This document shows, piece by piece, positions 17,895-27,277 of a stretch of DNA of 64,000 nucleotides. This stretch comes from Litorimonas sp046250185. GTDB taxonomy: Bacteria > Pseudomonadota > Alphaproteobacteria > Caulobacterales > Maricaulaceae. A program made the translations under genes and the position numbers. A model generated the notes under the pieces. It searched no databases. It saw only the letters and a list, made by a program, of their open reading frames with translations, and was not told where the DNA came from. Location of the stretch: the NCBI RefSeq assembly GCF_046250185.1, contig NZ_CP176469.1; one strand, 5' to 3'. How positions within the stretch are numbered: position 1 is the first letter of the stretch; the number at the start of each line of letters is the position of its first letter.

Positions 17895-19145
17895 ATGAAA
17901 TACTCCGCAGCCAGTTTATTTGCGAATGCGCTGTCAGGTCACAAAAACTGGCCTGTGCAATTTCCCGATAAAGCGCCGAAAAAAGAATATGACGCCATTA
18001 TTGTTGGCGGCGGCGGGCATGGCCTCGGCGCGGCCTATTATCTCGCCAAACGCTACGGTATCACCAATGTGGCCGTGCTGGAAAAAGGCTGGATAGGCGG
18101 CGGGAATACGGGTCGGAACACAACGATTATTCGCTCTAATTATCTGTTCGATGAATCGGCGGCCATGTATGATCACGCTGTCGATCTGTGGGACGGCCTT
18201 GGACAGGAACTGAACTATAACTTGATGTTTTCCAAGCGCGGCGTGTTGATGCTCGCCCATAATGTGCATGATGTTCAGAGCTTTCAACGTCACGTGCACG
18301 CCAATCGTTTGAATGGTGTTGATAATAAATGGCTGTCACCAGAAGAGTGCAAGAAATTTCTGCCTATCCTCGATATTTCCCAAAACCGTCGTTATCCCGT
18401 CATGGGCGGCGCGCTGCAAATGCGGGCAGGCACCGCGCGACATGATAGTGTCGCTTGGGGCTATGCACGGGCGGCGTCAAAGCTGGGCGTTGACATCATT
18501 CAGAACTGCAAAGTCACAGGTATTCGCCGCGGCGCAGACGGTGCTGTGGAAGGCGTTGAAACTGAAAAAGGCTATATCGCGTCGAAGAAAATTGGTGTGT
18601 CCGCGGCGGGGAATACCTCTGTCGTGATGGAAATGGCAGGGCTGCAATTCCCGCTCGAGAGCTATCCCCTGCAGGCTTTGGTCTCAGAACCGATCAAGCC
18701 GATCTTCCCTTGTGTCGTCATGTCCAACGCCGTGCATGCTTACATCAGTCAGTCGGACAAGGGCGAGTTGGTGATTGGCGCGGGAACGGATCAATATACG
18801 AGTTATAGCCAGCGCGGGGCGCTTCATATTCTGGAACATACCCTGATGTCGATTAGCGAGATTTTCCCGATCTTTAAACGTCAGCGTATGCTGCGCAGTT
18901 GGGGCGGCGTGGTTGACGTCACGCCGGATCGCTCACCGATTGTGGGCAAAACGCCTGTGCAGGGGCTTTATGTGAATTGTGGCTGGGGCACGGGCGGTTT
19001 TAAGGCCACGCCTGGGGCTGCGGATACCTTCGCTTACACCATCGCCCATGATGCGCCGCACAAAATCAACGCACCGTTTAACCTCGACCGCTTTGTCGGA
19101 GGCCGCTTAATCGACGAAGCCGCCGCCGCCGCTGTCGCGCATTAA
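17895..19145 (+). CDS. soxB: heterotetrameric sarcosine oxidase, beta subunit
   Basis: SoxB (416 residues) is the catalytic flavin subunit of the cytoplasmic sarcosine oxidase alpha-beta-gamma-delta complex, oxidising sarcosine to glycine with methylene transfer to THF. Visible are the FAD dinucleotide-binding loop AIIVGGGGHGLGAAYYLAK, GGGNTGRNTTIIRSNY, and TARHDSVAWGYARAAS. The His of the last motif corresponds to the covalent FMN-linking residue. The C-terminus shows GWGTGGFKATPGA. It begins two bases after the DMGDH-like gene and is followed by soxD, soxA and soxG in the usual order. Length is normal. Confidence 0.94.
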   Translation: MKYSAASLFANALSGHKNWPVQFPDKAPKKEYDAIIVGGGGHGLGAAYYLAKRYGITNVAVLEKGWIGGGNTGRNTTIIRSNYLFDESAAMYDHAVDLWDGLGQELNYNLMFSKRGVLMLAHNVHDVQSFQRHVHANRLNGVDNKWLSPEECKKFLPILDISQNRRYPVMGGALQMRAGTARHDSVAWGYARAASKLGVDIIQNCKVTGIRRGADGAVEGVETEKGYIASKKIGVSAAGNTSVVMEMAGLQFPLESYPLQALVSEPIKPIFPCVVMSNAVHAYISQSDKGELVIGAGTDQYTSYSQRGALHILEHTLMSISEIFPIFKRQRMLRSWGGVVDVTPDRSPIVGKTPVQGLYVNCGWGTGGFKATPGAADTFAYTIAHDAPHKINAPFNLDRFVGGRLIDEAAAAAVAH

Positions 19146-19158
19146 GGGGGGCGAGAGC

Positions 19159-19470
19159 GTGTTTCAAATTCATTGTCCCTACTGCAACGAAAAACGTGAC
19201 GAAATAGAATTCGCACATGCGGGTGAGGCTCATTACGTGCGCCCGACTGCCAAAGAACAGGCCGAGATGTCGGATGCGGAGTGGTCGCGCTATATGTTTA
19301 TTCGCGATAATGTGCGCGGCGACACGGCGGAGCGTTGGTGGCATCAGCACGGCTGCAATCTGTTTTTTAATGCTGTTCGGAACACTGTCACAGATAAATT
19401 AGTTATGACTTACAAAATGGGTGAGCCTCGTCCAACTGCAGCCAAAATTGAAAAGGCGCGAGAGTCATGA
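19159..19470 (+). CDS. soxD: sarcosine oxidase, delta subunit
   Basis: A 103-residue small subunit starting at GTG 19159 behind a strong AGGGGGGCGAG site. The zinc ligands of the delta subunit are intact: IHCPYC at the N-terminus and WWHQHGC near residue 60, together with the typical DEIEFAHAGEAHY. The stop overlaps the soxA start (ATGA), implying coupled translation. It serves as the reference for the divergent soxD2 at 53916-54194, which lacks these ligands. Confidence 0.93.
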   Translation: MFQIHCPYCNEKRDEIEFAHAGEAHYVRPTAKEQAEMSDAEWSRYMFIRDNVRGDTAERWWHQHGCNLFFNAVRNTVTDKLVMTYKMGEPRPTAAKIEKARES

Positions 19471-22427
19471 GCGCATTTCGTAAATCAGGCCGCGGCATTG
19501 TTGACGCCAATCAATTAATTAATTTCACTTTTGATGGGAAACCCTATCAAGGTGCGCAGGGCGACACCCTCGCATCGGCATTGCTTGCGCAGGGTCAGCA
19601 CCTGATGGGGCGGTCTTTTAAATATCACCGCCCGCGCGGCGTCATCGCAGCAGGTTCAGAAGAGCCCAATGCCCTCATCGCTTTTGATCGCGGCGTGGGT
19701 CGTGTTACCCCCAATGTCCGTGCTACAACGCTCGAGATTTTCGAAGGCATGGTGGTCGAAAGCCAGAACCGTTCGCCTAATTTGAAATTTGATATTGGCG
19801 CGTTTAATAACGTCTTCTCGCGCTTCTTCCCCGCCGGGTTTTACAACAAGACATTTATGTGGCCCAAGAGTTTTTGGGACAAAGTTTATGAGCCGTTTAT
19901 CCGCCACATGGCGGGCCTTGGCCCGGCGCCAAAATCCGAAGACCCAGACGTCTATGCCAGCACCTATGGTCACTGCGAAACGCTGATTATCGGCGCGGGC
20001 CCAGCGGGCATTGCGGCGGCCCTAGCAGCAGCGAAATCTGGTGAGCGTGTGATCTTGGTAGACGAGAACGCTCATCTGGGCGGCAGCCTATTGTCGACTC
20101 CCTCCGTGATGATCGAAGGCCAGACGGCAACAGATTGGCTCGCGAAATCTACCGCTAAATTGGAGAAATCCGAGACTGTGACAGTTCTAACGCGGACAAC
20201 GGCGATTGGGTATTTCCACGATAATTTTGTCGCACTGGCCGAACGACTCACGGATCACTTGCCAGATGCCCCCGTCGGAACTGCGCGCGAAAAGCTCCAC
20301 CGCATCCGAGCAGGCAAAGTAATTCTGGCGCAAGGCGGTATTGAACGCCCGCTTGTTTTCAACGGCAATGACCGCCCCGGTGTGATGCTGGCGAGCGCTG
20401 CGCAAACCTACCTCAATAAATACGGCGTCGCTGTCGGCAATGAAGTCGCGATCTTCACTAGCCATGATAGCGCCTACCAAGTGGCCTGTGATTTGGCCGA
20501 TGCGAATATCCGTATTGCCGCCGTGATTGATGCACGCGACACGGTCCGCGATGAATTAGTGGCGTCTTTGACGCAGCGCGGGATTGATCATCTGCCAGCC
20601 TCATCGGTTTCAAAAACATCTGGCTCGCTACGAATTAATTCCCTCGAGGCTTACACGCCTGAGACAGGGGCGAAGCGCATAATTAAATGCGATGCGTTGC
20701 TGATGTCAGGTGGCTGGACACCAAGCCTACATTTGTGGTCTCACTCTAAGGGCGGAATTAAATGGGACGCAGATCTGTCAGCCTATGTTCCAGATGTTGC
20801 AAATGAAAACGCAGTTTGCGTTGGGGCATGTAACGGTGATTTTGGCATAGAAGCTGCGCTGAGTGGCGGCCATAAAGCAGCAGGTGGGCGCAAAGCTTAC
20901 ACGGTCGAAGAACCCGAATTTGGCACAGGACAAATCTTTAATAGCCTGCCAAACTATATCGAAGGGCCGAAACAAAAAGCCTTTGTCGATTTCCAAAATG
21001 ACGTGACAGAAAAAGACATCAAGCTTGCCGTGCAAGAAGGATTTAAATCTATCGAACACGTCAAGCGGTACACTACGAACGGCATGGCCACAGACCAAGG
21101 CAAGACGTCTAATCTCAACGCGCTAGAAATCGCGTCCAAAGCGGTCGGTCAGCCGATTGAAAAAGTCGGCCTCACGACATTCCGTCCGCCCTACACGCCG
21201 ACGACGTTCGGCGCGATGGTCGGCTACCGCGATCAGGAATTATTTGATCCAACCCGCAAGACGCCCATTGATCCTTGGGCCGAGGAAAACGGCGCGGTCT
21301 TCGAGCCTGTCGGTGTTTGGCGTCGGGCTTGGTATTTCCCGAAAGCGGGCGAAGACATGCACGCAGCCGTTGCACGCGAGTGCAAAGCCACGCGCGATAG
21401 TCTTGGTATTTTTGATGCGTCAACGCTGGGCAAGGTCGAAGTTGTGGGCCCGGACGCCGCAAAATTTATGAACTTGATGTACACCAATCCTTGGTCTGCG
21501 CTACCTGTCGGCGGCTGTCGATATGGTCTGATGTGTCGGGAAGACGGGTATATTTATGATGACGGTGTTGTCGGGCGCATGGCCGAAGACCGCTTCCATG
21601 TGACGACAACAACAGGCGGTGCGCCGCGCGTTTATCGCCATATGGAAGACTATCTGCAAACGGAATTTCCAGAGCTTGATGTCTGGCTGACGTCAACGAC
21701 GGAGCAGTGGGCGGTGATCGCAATCAATGGACCCAATGCGCGTAAATTAATTGCGCCTTTCGTCGAAGGCATTGATCTTTCGCCTGAAGCATTTCCGCAT
21801 ATGACTGTACGGGAAGGCAAAATTTGCGGCGTCCCGACTCGCCTCATGCGAGTCAGCTTTACGGGCGAATTGGGTTTTGAAATTAACGTCCCCTCGCATT
21901 ACGGCCGAGCGGTTTGGGAAGCCCTGATGCAAGAGGGGCAGCAGTATAATATCTGCCCCTACGGCACCGAGACTATGCATGTGCTTCGCGCAGAAAAAGG
22001 CTTCATCATTGTAGGCCAAGATACAGACGGCACAGTCACCGCGCACGATGCGGGGATGTCTTGGGCGGTGAGCAAAAAGAAGAAAGACTTCGTCGGGAAG
22101 CGGTCACTGGCACGGCCCGATTTGGTAGCGGCGGGCCGCAAACAATTAATTGGTTTACTAACGGATGATCCAAATGAGGTGCTAGAGGAGGGCGCGCAGA
22201 TTGTTGCTGACCCTCAACAATCAATTCCCATGGATATGCTCGGCCACGTCACCTCATCATATTGGAGCGAGCCGCTAGGTCGCTCCATCGCTATGGCAGT
22301 CGTTCGGGACGGATTTAATCTGATGGATCAAACGCTTTATGTGCCAATGGCTGACAAAACGATTGCCGTAAAGGTCGTCAAACCTGTCTTTTATGACCCA
22401 AAAAATGAGCGATTAAATGTTGTTTGA
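19467..22427 (+). CDS. soxA: sarcosine oxidase, alpha subunit
   Basis: A 986-residue subunit. Order of domains: N-terminal ferredoxin-like fold (INFTFDGKPYQGAQGDTLAS), the conserved FKYHRPRG motif, the NAD-binding domain (TLIIGAGPAGIAAALAAAKS near residue 170; second half with RIAAVIDARDTVRDELVAS near 350), and a C-terminal GcvT-type folate-binding domain from about 610 (GELGFEINVPSHYG). In characterised enzymes it binds NAD+ and THF and accepts the methylene group. Overlaps soxD (ATGA) and soxG (11 bases). Full length and complete. Confidence 0.95.
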   Translation: MSAFRKSGRGIVDANQLINFTFDGKPYQGAQGDTLASALLAQGQHLMGRSFKYHRPRGVIAAGSEEPNALIAFDRGVGRVTPNVRATTLEIFEGMVVESQNRSPNLKFDIGAFNNVFSRFFPAGFYNKTFMWPKSFWDKVYEPFIRHMAGLGPAPKSEDPDVYASTYGHCETLIIGAGPAGIAAALAAAKSGERVILVDENAHLGGSLLSTPSVMIEGQTATDWLAKSTAKLEKSETVTVLTRTTAIGYFHDNFVALAERLTDHLPDAPVGTAREKLHRIRAGKVILAQGGIERPLVFNGNDRPGVMLASAAQTYLNKYGVAVGNEVAIFTSHDSAYQVACDLADANIRIAAVIDARDTVRDELVASLTQRGIDHLPASSVSKTSGSLRINSLEAYTPETGAKRIIKCDALLMSGGWTPSLHLWSHSKGGIKWDADLSAYVPDVANENAVCVGACNGDFGIEAALSGGHKAAGGRKAYTVEEPEFGTGQIFNSLPNYIEGPKQKAFVDFQNDVTEKDIKLAVQEGFKSIEHVKRYTTNGMATDQGKTSNLNALEIASKAVGQPIEKVGLTTFRPPYTPTTFGAMVGYRDQELFDPTRKTPIDPWAEENGAVFEPVGVWRRAWYFPKAGEDMHAAVARECKATRDSLGIFDASTLGKVEVVGPDAAKFMNLMYTNPWSALPVGGCRYGLMCREDGYIYDDGVVGRMAEDRFHVTTTTGGAPRVYRHMEDYLQTEFPELDVWLTSTTEQWAVIAINGPNARKLIAPFVEGIDLSPEAFPHMTVREGKICGVPTRLMRVSFTGELGFEINVPSHYGRAVWEALMQEGQQYNICPYGTETMHVLRAEKGFIIVGQDTDGTVTAHDAGMSWAVSKKKKDFVGKRSLARPDLVAAGRKQLIGLLTDDPNEVLEEGAQIVADPQQSIPMDMLGHVTSSYWSEPLGRSIAMAVVRDGFNLMDQTLYVPMADKTIAVKVVKPVFYDPKNERLNVV

Positions 22428-22959
22428 TCAAGCTATTGATATGCCAGATACGCTCGTAACACCCGCAGTCAGCGTGGCGTTGCTGGGTGAGCGCGGACGG
22501 TTTAACCTACGGATTAAGCCGTCTGATCTGGCGGCTTTTAAAAAAGCCAGTGCGCTTAAGCTACCGACAAAGATTAATTCGACGACTATTACCAAAGATA
22601 TTATGTGTGCGAAGCTTGGGCCAGATGAATGGGTCGTGATTTGCGATCCCACAAGCCAAGCAGCCTTAACAAAAAAGCTCGTTAAGGTTAGCCAAGATTT
22701 TGTGTGCAGCGTCACAGAAATTTCGCACCGCAATGTCGCATTTGAGTTGTCTGGCTCCGACGCGACAGCCTTATTGAATGTCGGCTGTCCTTTGGATTTA
22801 TCCCTTAGTAGTCTCCCCATCGGCAAGGCGACGCGCACGGTATTTGAAAGCGTGAGCATCATGGTAGTGCGAACAGGCGAAGATCGTTTTCATATTGAAT
22901 GTTGGCGGTCTTTTGGGCCTTATTTGCGAGACTTTTTCAATCGCGTCCTGACGACTTAG
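22417..22959 (+). CDS. soxG: sarcosine oxidase, gamma subunit
   Basis: A 180-residue protein in the expected position after soxA, matching the family by weak motifs (SVTEISHRNVAFELSG; LNVGCPLDLS; FHIECWRSFGPYLRDFF). The last of these, a Trp-rich C-terminal region, is characteristic of SoxG. It starts at ATG 22417, overlapping soxA by 11 bases; ATG 22441 is an alternative. The gamma subunit helps assembly of the heterotetramer and has no catalytic residues. Confidence 0.88.
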   Translation: MLFDQAIDMPDTLVTPAVSVALLGERGRFNLRIKPSDLAAFKKASALKLPTKINSTTITKDIMCAKLGPDEWVVICDPTSQAALTKKLVKVSQDFVCSVTEISHRNVAFELSGSDATALLNVGCPLDLSLSSLPIGKATRTVFESVSIMVVRTGEDRFHIECWRSFGPYLRDFFNRVLTT

Positions 22960-22961
22960 TC

Positions 22962-23837
22962 ATGGCTCATGTGACACTACTCGACGGCGGCATGGGGCAA
23001 GAACTCATCCGCCGCGCAGGGGTTGCGCCGACACCCTTATGGTCGACACAGGTCATGTTAGACCATCCTGAATTAGTTGAGCAATTGCACTTAGATTTTA
23101 TTCAATCCGGCGCAGAAATTATCACATTAAATAATTACACGGCGACGCCAGAGCGCCTCGCGCGGGATGCCTCGATTGACTTGTTCAAGCCAATCCATGC
23201 GGCGGCGATTGAAATTGCGCAAGCCGCGCGAGCCAAGAGCGGTAAGTCGGTGAGAATATCTGGCTGCCTCCCGCCGATCGTGGCGAGCTACAAGCCCGAT
23301 CTTGCCCCTGATTTTGAAGCGTGCTTGGCCTCCTACCGCGAATTAGTTGCTATCCAGACTCCAGGCGTTGATTTATTTTTCTGCGAAACCCTGTCGACGA
23401 TACGTGAGGCAAAAGCTGCGATCATGGCGGCCAAGGAGAGCGGATTGCCCGTTTGGGTGAGCTTCACATTGGACGATGCTGCACCGCAGAATTTGCGATC
23501 TGGCGAATTATTGAGGGACGCTGTGAAATCCGTTGCAGATATTCAGGTCGACGCGGTCATGGTGAATTGCTCCATGCCTGAAACCGTCACGCTCGCCATG
23601 CCGTTATTAGTCGAGGCCTTCCCCTGCGTTGGAGCCTACGCCAATGGCTTTCAATCTGTCGCGCCGTTAAAGGCTGGCGGGACGGTTGCCGGACTGCAGA
23701 AACGCCAAGATCTAACGCCTGACAAATATGCGGATTATGCCATGAACTGGGTCAAGATGGGGGCCACAATCATTGGCGGATGTTGCGAAGTCGGCCCTGA
23801 TCATATCGCTGAAATTCACCACCGCTTGTGTCATTAA
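22962..23837 (+). CDS. homocysteine S-methyltransferase family protein
   Basis: A 291-residue zinc methyltransferase of the BHMT/MmuM family: TLLDGGMGQELIRRAG at the N-terminus, and the three zinc cysteines in VMVNCSMPETV (about residue 203) and IIGGCCEVGPDHI (about 271). The start is ATG 22962, two bases after the soxG stop, so it belongs to the sox operon. It would move a methyl group to homocysteine to form methionine. In this setting betaine, DMSP or S-methylmethionine are candidate donors; sequence alone does not decide. The family assignment is firm, the donor is not. Confidence 0.9.
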   Translation: MAHVTLLDGGMGQELIRRAGVAPTPLWSTQVMLDHPELVEQLHLDFIQSGAEIITLNNYTATPERLARDASIDLFKPIHAAAIEIAQAARAKSGKSVRISGCLPPIVASYKPDLAPDFEACLASYRELVAIQTPGVDLFFCETLSTIREAKAAIMAAKESGLPVWVSFTLDDAAPQNLRSGELLRDAVKSVADIQVDAVMVNCSMPETVTLAMPLLVEAFPCVGAYANGFQSVAPLKAGGTVAGLQKRQDLTPDKYADYAMNWVKMGATIIGGCCEVGPDHIAEIHHRLCH

Positions 23838-23893
23838 ATAGATTAATTGTTTGAAGTCTTTACAGCCTAAAAATAGCAAGGCATGACACCTTT

Positions 23894-25447
23894 ATGGCCC
23901 TGCATGAAACGTCTCACCGCTCCAAAATAATTCATGCATTTGGCTTTGAAATGCACAATCCAATATTTTTCCTCAGTGCGATATTAGTGCTGCTTTTTTC
24001 GAGCGCGACACTGGCTTTTCCCGACACCGCCAATGCTGCTTTGCAGGGGGCTAAAGCATGGTCGCTTAGAAACTTTGACTGGCTATATGCGACCACACCT
24101 ATCATCAGTCTTCTCTTTTGCGTTGGAATAGCCATATCACCGCTCGGGAAAATACGCTTGGGCGGGGCAGAGGCGAAAGCCGAGTATAGCGTTTGGTCTT
24201 GGATTGCGATGTTGTTTGCGGCGGGCGTCGGAATTGGCTTTATGTTTTACGGCACCGCAGAGCCGCTAGGCTATTTCACGGATTGGTTTGGCGTGCCTTT
24301 TGATACACCAGCGGGCAGCGAGGACGCGCGGCGCTTGGCCTTCTCAACTTCTGTTTTTCATTGGGGTATTTTGGCGTGGTCCGTCTACGCCATCATCGGC
24401 GTGTCCCTCGCATTTTTCGCGTTTAACCTTGGACTACCCCTGTCTATACGGTCGGCTTTTTATCCTTTTTTGGGCGAGAGAATTTACGGCTGGGTGGGGG
24501 ATGTTATTGACTTGCTCGCCGTCGTGTCGACGATCTTTGGGCTGGCTTGCACAATCGGAATTGGTGCAACACAGGCGACAGGGGGGCTGGCCTATTTATT
24601 TGGGGTGGAGCAAAGCGTGTGGCTCCAAATAATCCTCATTGGCGTGATGACAGCTGTTGCAATTCTATCAGTCTTGAGGGGGCTGAACGGCGGAATTAAG
24701 GTGCTATCAAATATCAACATGATTGCAGCTGCATCGCTTTTACTATTCGTGATGATATTTGGACCCACGCTCGATATTTTTCGCACAATAGGACAGTCAG
24801 TGGTTAGCCTTGTCCCTGACAGTCTGGCTTTGGCGAATTGGATGGATCGGCCTGACCAAGCGTTTTTATATGATTGGACGCTGTTTTATTGGGCCTGGTG
24901 GATTGCTTGGTCGCCCTTCGTTGGCATGTTCATTGCGCGCATTTCAAAAGGCCGAACCATCAGAGAATTTATGGCGGGGCTGTTACTCGCGCCTCTGGTA
25001 ATTGGGATTGTCTGGTTCTGCGCCTTTGGCGAGACAGCGATTAAGCAATTTGAAAACCAAACAGGCGATTTGGCAAATGGCGTCAGCGATGCCTCTCTGA
25101 CGTTATTTCAAATGCTAGGTGCCATGCCGATGCCAATGGTCACCTCTATCATCGCCTTGGGATTATTAATTATCTTTATCGTGACGTCAGCAGATTCGGG
25201 TGCGCTAGTTGTCGATAAATTGACGTCAGGTGGACGCAAAACGACACCCAAACGACAGCGAGTTTTTTGGGCGGCAATGCTCGGCCTGACAGCGATTGCG
25301 CTGCTTTACGGGGGAGGCACAGCCGCACTGCAATCTTTGCAAGCGGGCACAATAACGGCCGCACTGCCGTTCGCTGTTATTGTATTGCTGACCTGCTTTG
25401 CCTTGCTGAAGGGGCTGATAGATTATCGGCGCTCTGGTAGGCCTTAG
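23894..25447 (+). CDS. BCCT family betaine/onium transporter
   Basis: A 517-residue inner-membrane protein with about 12 hydrophobic segments. BCCT hallmarks: the glycine stretch GVGIGFMFYGTAEPLGYF in segment 3 and the aromatic signature WTLFYWAWWIAWSPFVGMF followed by ISKGRTIREF in segment 8. BCCT carriers import glycine betaine, choline, carnitine or DMSP, usually with Na+. It starts 56 bases after the sox operon, in the same direction. There is no long regulatory C-terminal tail as in BetP, suggesting a catabolic rather than osmoregulated carrier. Confidence 0.93.
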   Translation: MALHETSHRSKIIHAFGFEMHNPIFFLSAILVLLFSSATLAFPDTANAALQGAKAWSLRNFDWLYATTPIISLLFCVGIAISPLGKIRLGGAEAKAEYSVWSWIAMLFAAGVGIGFMFYGTAEPLGYFTDWFGVPFDTPAGSEDARRLAFSTSVFHWGILAWSVYAIIGVSLAFFAFNLGLPLSIRSAFYPFLGERIYGWVGDVIDLLAVVSTIFGLACTIGIGATQATGGLAYLFGVEQSVWLQIILIGVMTAVAILSVLRGLNGGIKVLSNINMIAAASLLLFVMIFGPTLDIFRTIGQSVVSLVPDSLALANWMDRPDQAFLYDWTLFYWAWWIAWSPFVGMFIARISKGRTIREFMAGLLLAPLVIGIVWFCAFGETAIKQFENQTGDLANGVSDASLTLFQMLGAMPMPMVTSIIALGLLIIFIVTSADSGALVVDKLTSGGRKTTPKRQRVFWAAMLGLTAIALLYGGGTAALQSLQAGTITAALPFAVIVLLTCFALLKGLIDYRRSGRP

Positions 25448-25548
25448 GAAATTGAAACTGTGTGATGAAAGAACAAGACTATAAATCTGCGGAATTAAAT
25501 TGAAGCTATGCCACGCATCCCGCATAGTTAAAAGAAACTGGGGAATTT

Positions 25549-27255
25549 ATGACAGAGCCAACTCACACCTCCACCGCGCCAATCAATCGTGTGGGTGAAA
25601 AAGCCGTCCATTTGCCGCGCCGCAAGCGGCTGAAAATTAGAACATCACCAGACGGTTTCTATGCAGGTTTTAACACGATCATCGCGATCACAGCCAAGAT
25701 TTTGATTGGCCTTTTGATTGTATGGGCGGCGTCATTTCCCAAAGAAGCAGGTTTAATTTTAGCAGACTTGCAGGTTTGGTCAACTTCCACATTCGGGGGA
25801 TGGTATGTCTATGCGACGGCCTTTTATATGGTCATCTGTCTGGCGCTCGCATTTTGGCCAAAGGTCGGGAGTATTCGTTTGGGCCGCCAAGATGAGCGCC
25901 CTGAGTTCTCTCGATTTTCTTGGTTTTCCATGATGTTTGGCGCGGGCATCGGCGTTGGCATGCTGACTTATTCAACAGCTGAACCCATTTTCCATTTCGC
26001 TAATAACCCCGATGTCATCAAAGGTCTGAGCGTTTCACAAGACCCTGACAATGTACGCAATGCCTATAAGTGGGCGATGCTGCATTATGGTTTGACGCCT
26101 TGGGGGTGTTACGGAATTGTCGGACTAGCATTGGCATATTTTGCTTTTAACCGAAACCAACCGCTGACCTTCCGCTCGGCTCTAGTTCCGCTATTTGGCA
26201 AGCGCTTATCGGGCGGCTTGGGTCATGCAGTCGACATTGTGGCGATCCTCGCGACGGTGATTGGCGTCAGCGTCACGATTGGCTTTGGCGTGTCGCAATT
26301 CGCGTCAGGCGTATTTAATATTACAGGCATGGGGTGGATCGCTGATGCGAATGGCAAACCGACTTTGGCCGCGCAAGTGATTGCTTTGGTTATCATTATG
26401 TCAGCTTCTACCGCCTCCGCTCTGTCGGGTGTGAACAAAGGGATCAAGTGGCTGTCTAATATCAATATGGGATTGTCGATCTTCTTGCTGTTATTTTTCG
26501 TGGCGTTTGGTGCGACTTTCTTTGCTTTCAAGACATTTTTCTTGGCGATCTGGGACTACTTTCTCGCGCTGCCCGCTATGTCAGTGACGGTCTGGAGAGA
26601 GGGCGCGCTGGCGGAATGGCAAGCGGCATGGTCAATTTTCTATTGGGCTTGGTGGATTGCCTTTGCGCCTTTTGTTGGCTTGTTCTTAGCGCGGGTGTCG
26701 CGTGGCCGCACGATCAGAGAATTTGTCTTGGGCGCGATGTTCGTGCCGTCAGCCGTTGGCCTAGTTTGGTTCTCCCTCGTGGGCGGCACAGCGGTGAATT
26801 TGGAATTATCAGGTATCGCGCAAGGTGCCATTCTCAATGCCGATATTTCCGCGCAACTCTATCAAACTATCAATCTTATCCTCTCGCCCGTCATGGCAAA
26901 AATGATGAGCTTTGTGATTGTTATCTTGCTGATGACATATCTTGTCACCTCTGCCGACTCCGCGATTTTGGTGATCAATACAGTCGCGTCCGCAGGGAAC
27001 GAGTCCAAGAAACACGCACGCCATATTTTGATTTGGGGCGGTATTTTTATCGCCGTTGTGGCGGCGCTCCTGCTGGCGGGTGGGATGGACGCGCTTAAAT
27101 CTGCAATGATCCTCGGCGCGGTGCCGTTCTCGATCGTTATGGCCCTGATGGCGGTATCATTGGTGAAAGCGCTCATGTTTGACCGCTATCGTTATCGACC
27201 CGCAAAACTAAAAGACGACACTAAGAAGGATGTTGTTGCGGCCAGCCAGAATTAA
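25549..27255 (+). CDS. second BCCT family transporter
   Basis: A 568-residue homologue of the preceding carrier, with a charged N-terminus of about 35 residues, the glycine stretch GAGIGVGMLTYSTAEPIFHF and the signature WSIFYWAWWIAFAPFVGLF followed by VSRGRTIREF. The TYSTAEP form differs from FYGTAEP in the first carrier, so the two probably have different substrates. It is convergent with the DmdA gene; only 22 bases separate the stop codons, with no obvious terminator. Given this neighbour, DMSP is a reasonable guess for one of the two carriers. Confidence 0.93.
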   Translation: MTEPTHTSTAPINRVGEKAVHLPRRKRLKIRTSPDGFYAGFNTIIAITAKILIGLLIVWAASFPKEAGLILADLQVWSTSTFGGWYVYATAFYMVICLALAFWPKVGSIRLGRQDERPEFSRFSWFSMMFGAGIGVGMLTYSTAEPIFHFANNPDVIKGLSVSQDPDNVRNAYKWAMLHYGLTPWGCYGIVGLALAYFAFNRNQPLTFRSALVPLFGKRLSGGLGHAVDIVAILATVIGVSVTIGFGVSQFASGVFNITGMGWIADANGKPTLAAQVIALVIIMSASTASALSGVNKGIKWLSNINMGLSIFLLLFFVAFGATFFAFKTFFLAIWDYFLALPAMSVTVWREGALAEWQAAWSIFYWAWWIAFAPFVGLFLARVSRGRTIREFVLGAMFVPSAVGLVWFSLVGGTAVNLELSGIAQGAILNADISAQLYQTINLILSPVMAKMMSFVIVILLMTYLVTSADSAILVINTVASAGNESKKHARHILIWGGIFIAVVAALLLAGGMDALKSAMILGAVPFSIVMALMAVSLVKALMFDRYRYRPAKLKDDTKKDVVAASQN

Positions 27256-27277
27256 ATACCGGAATTAAACATCAGGA

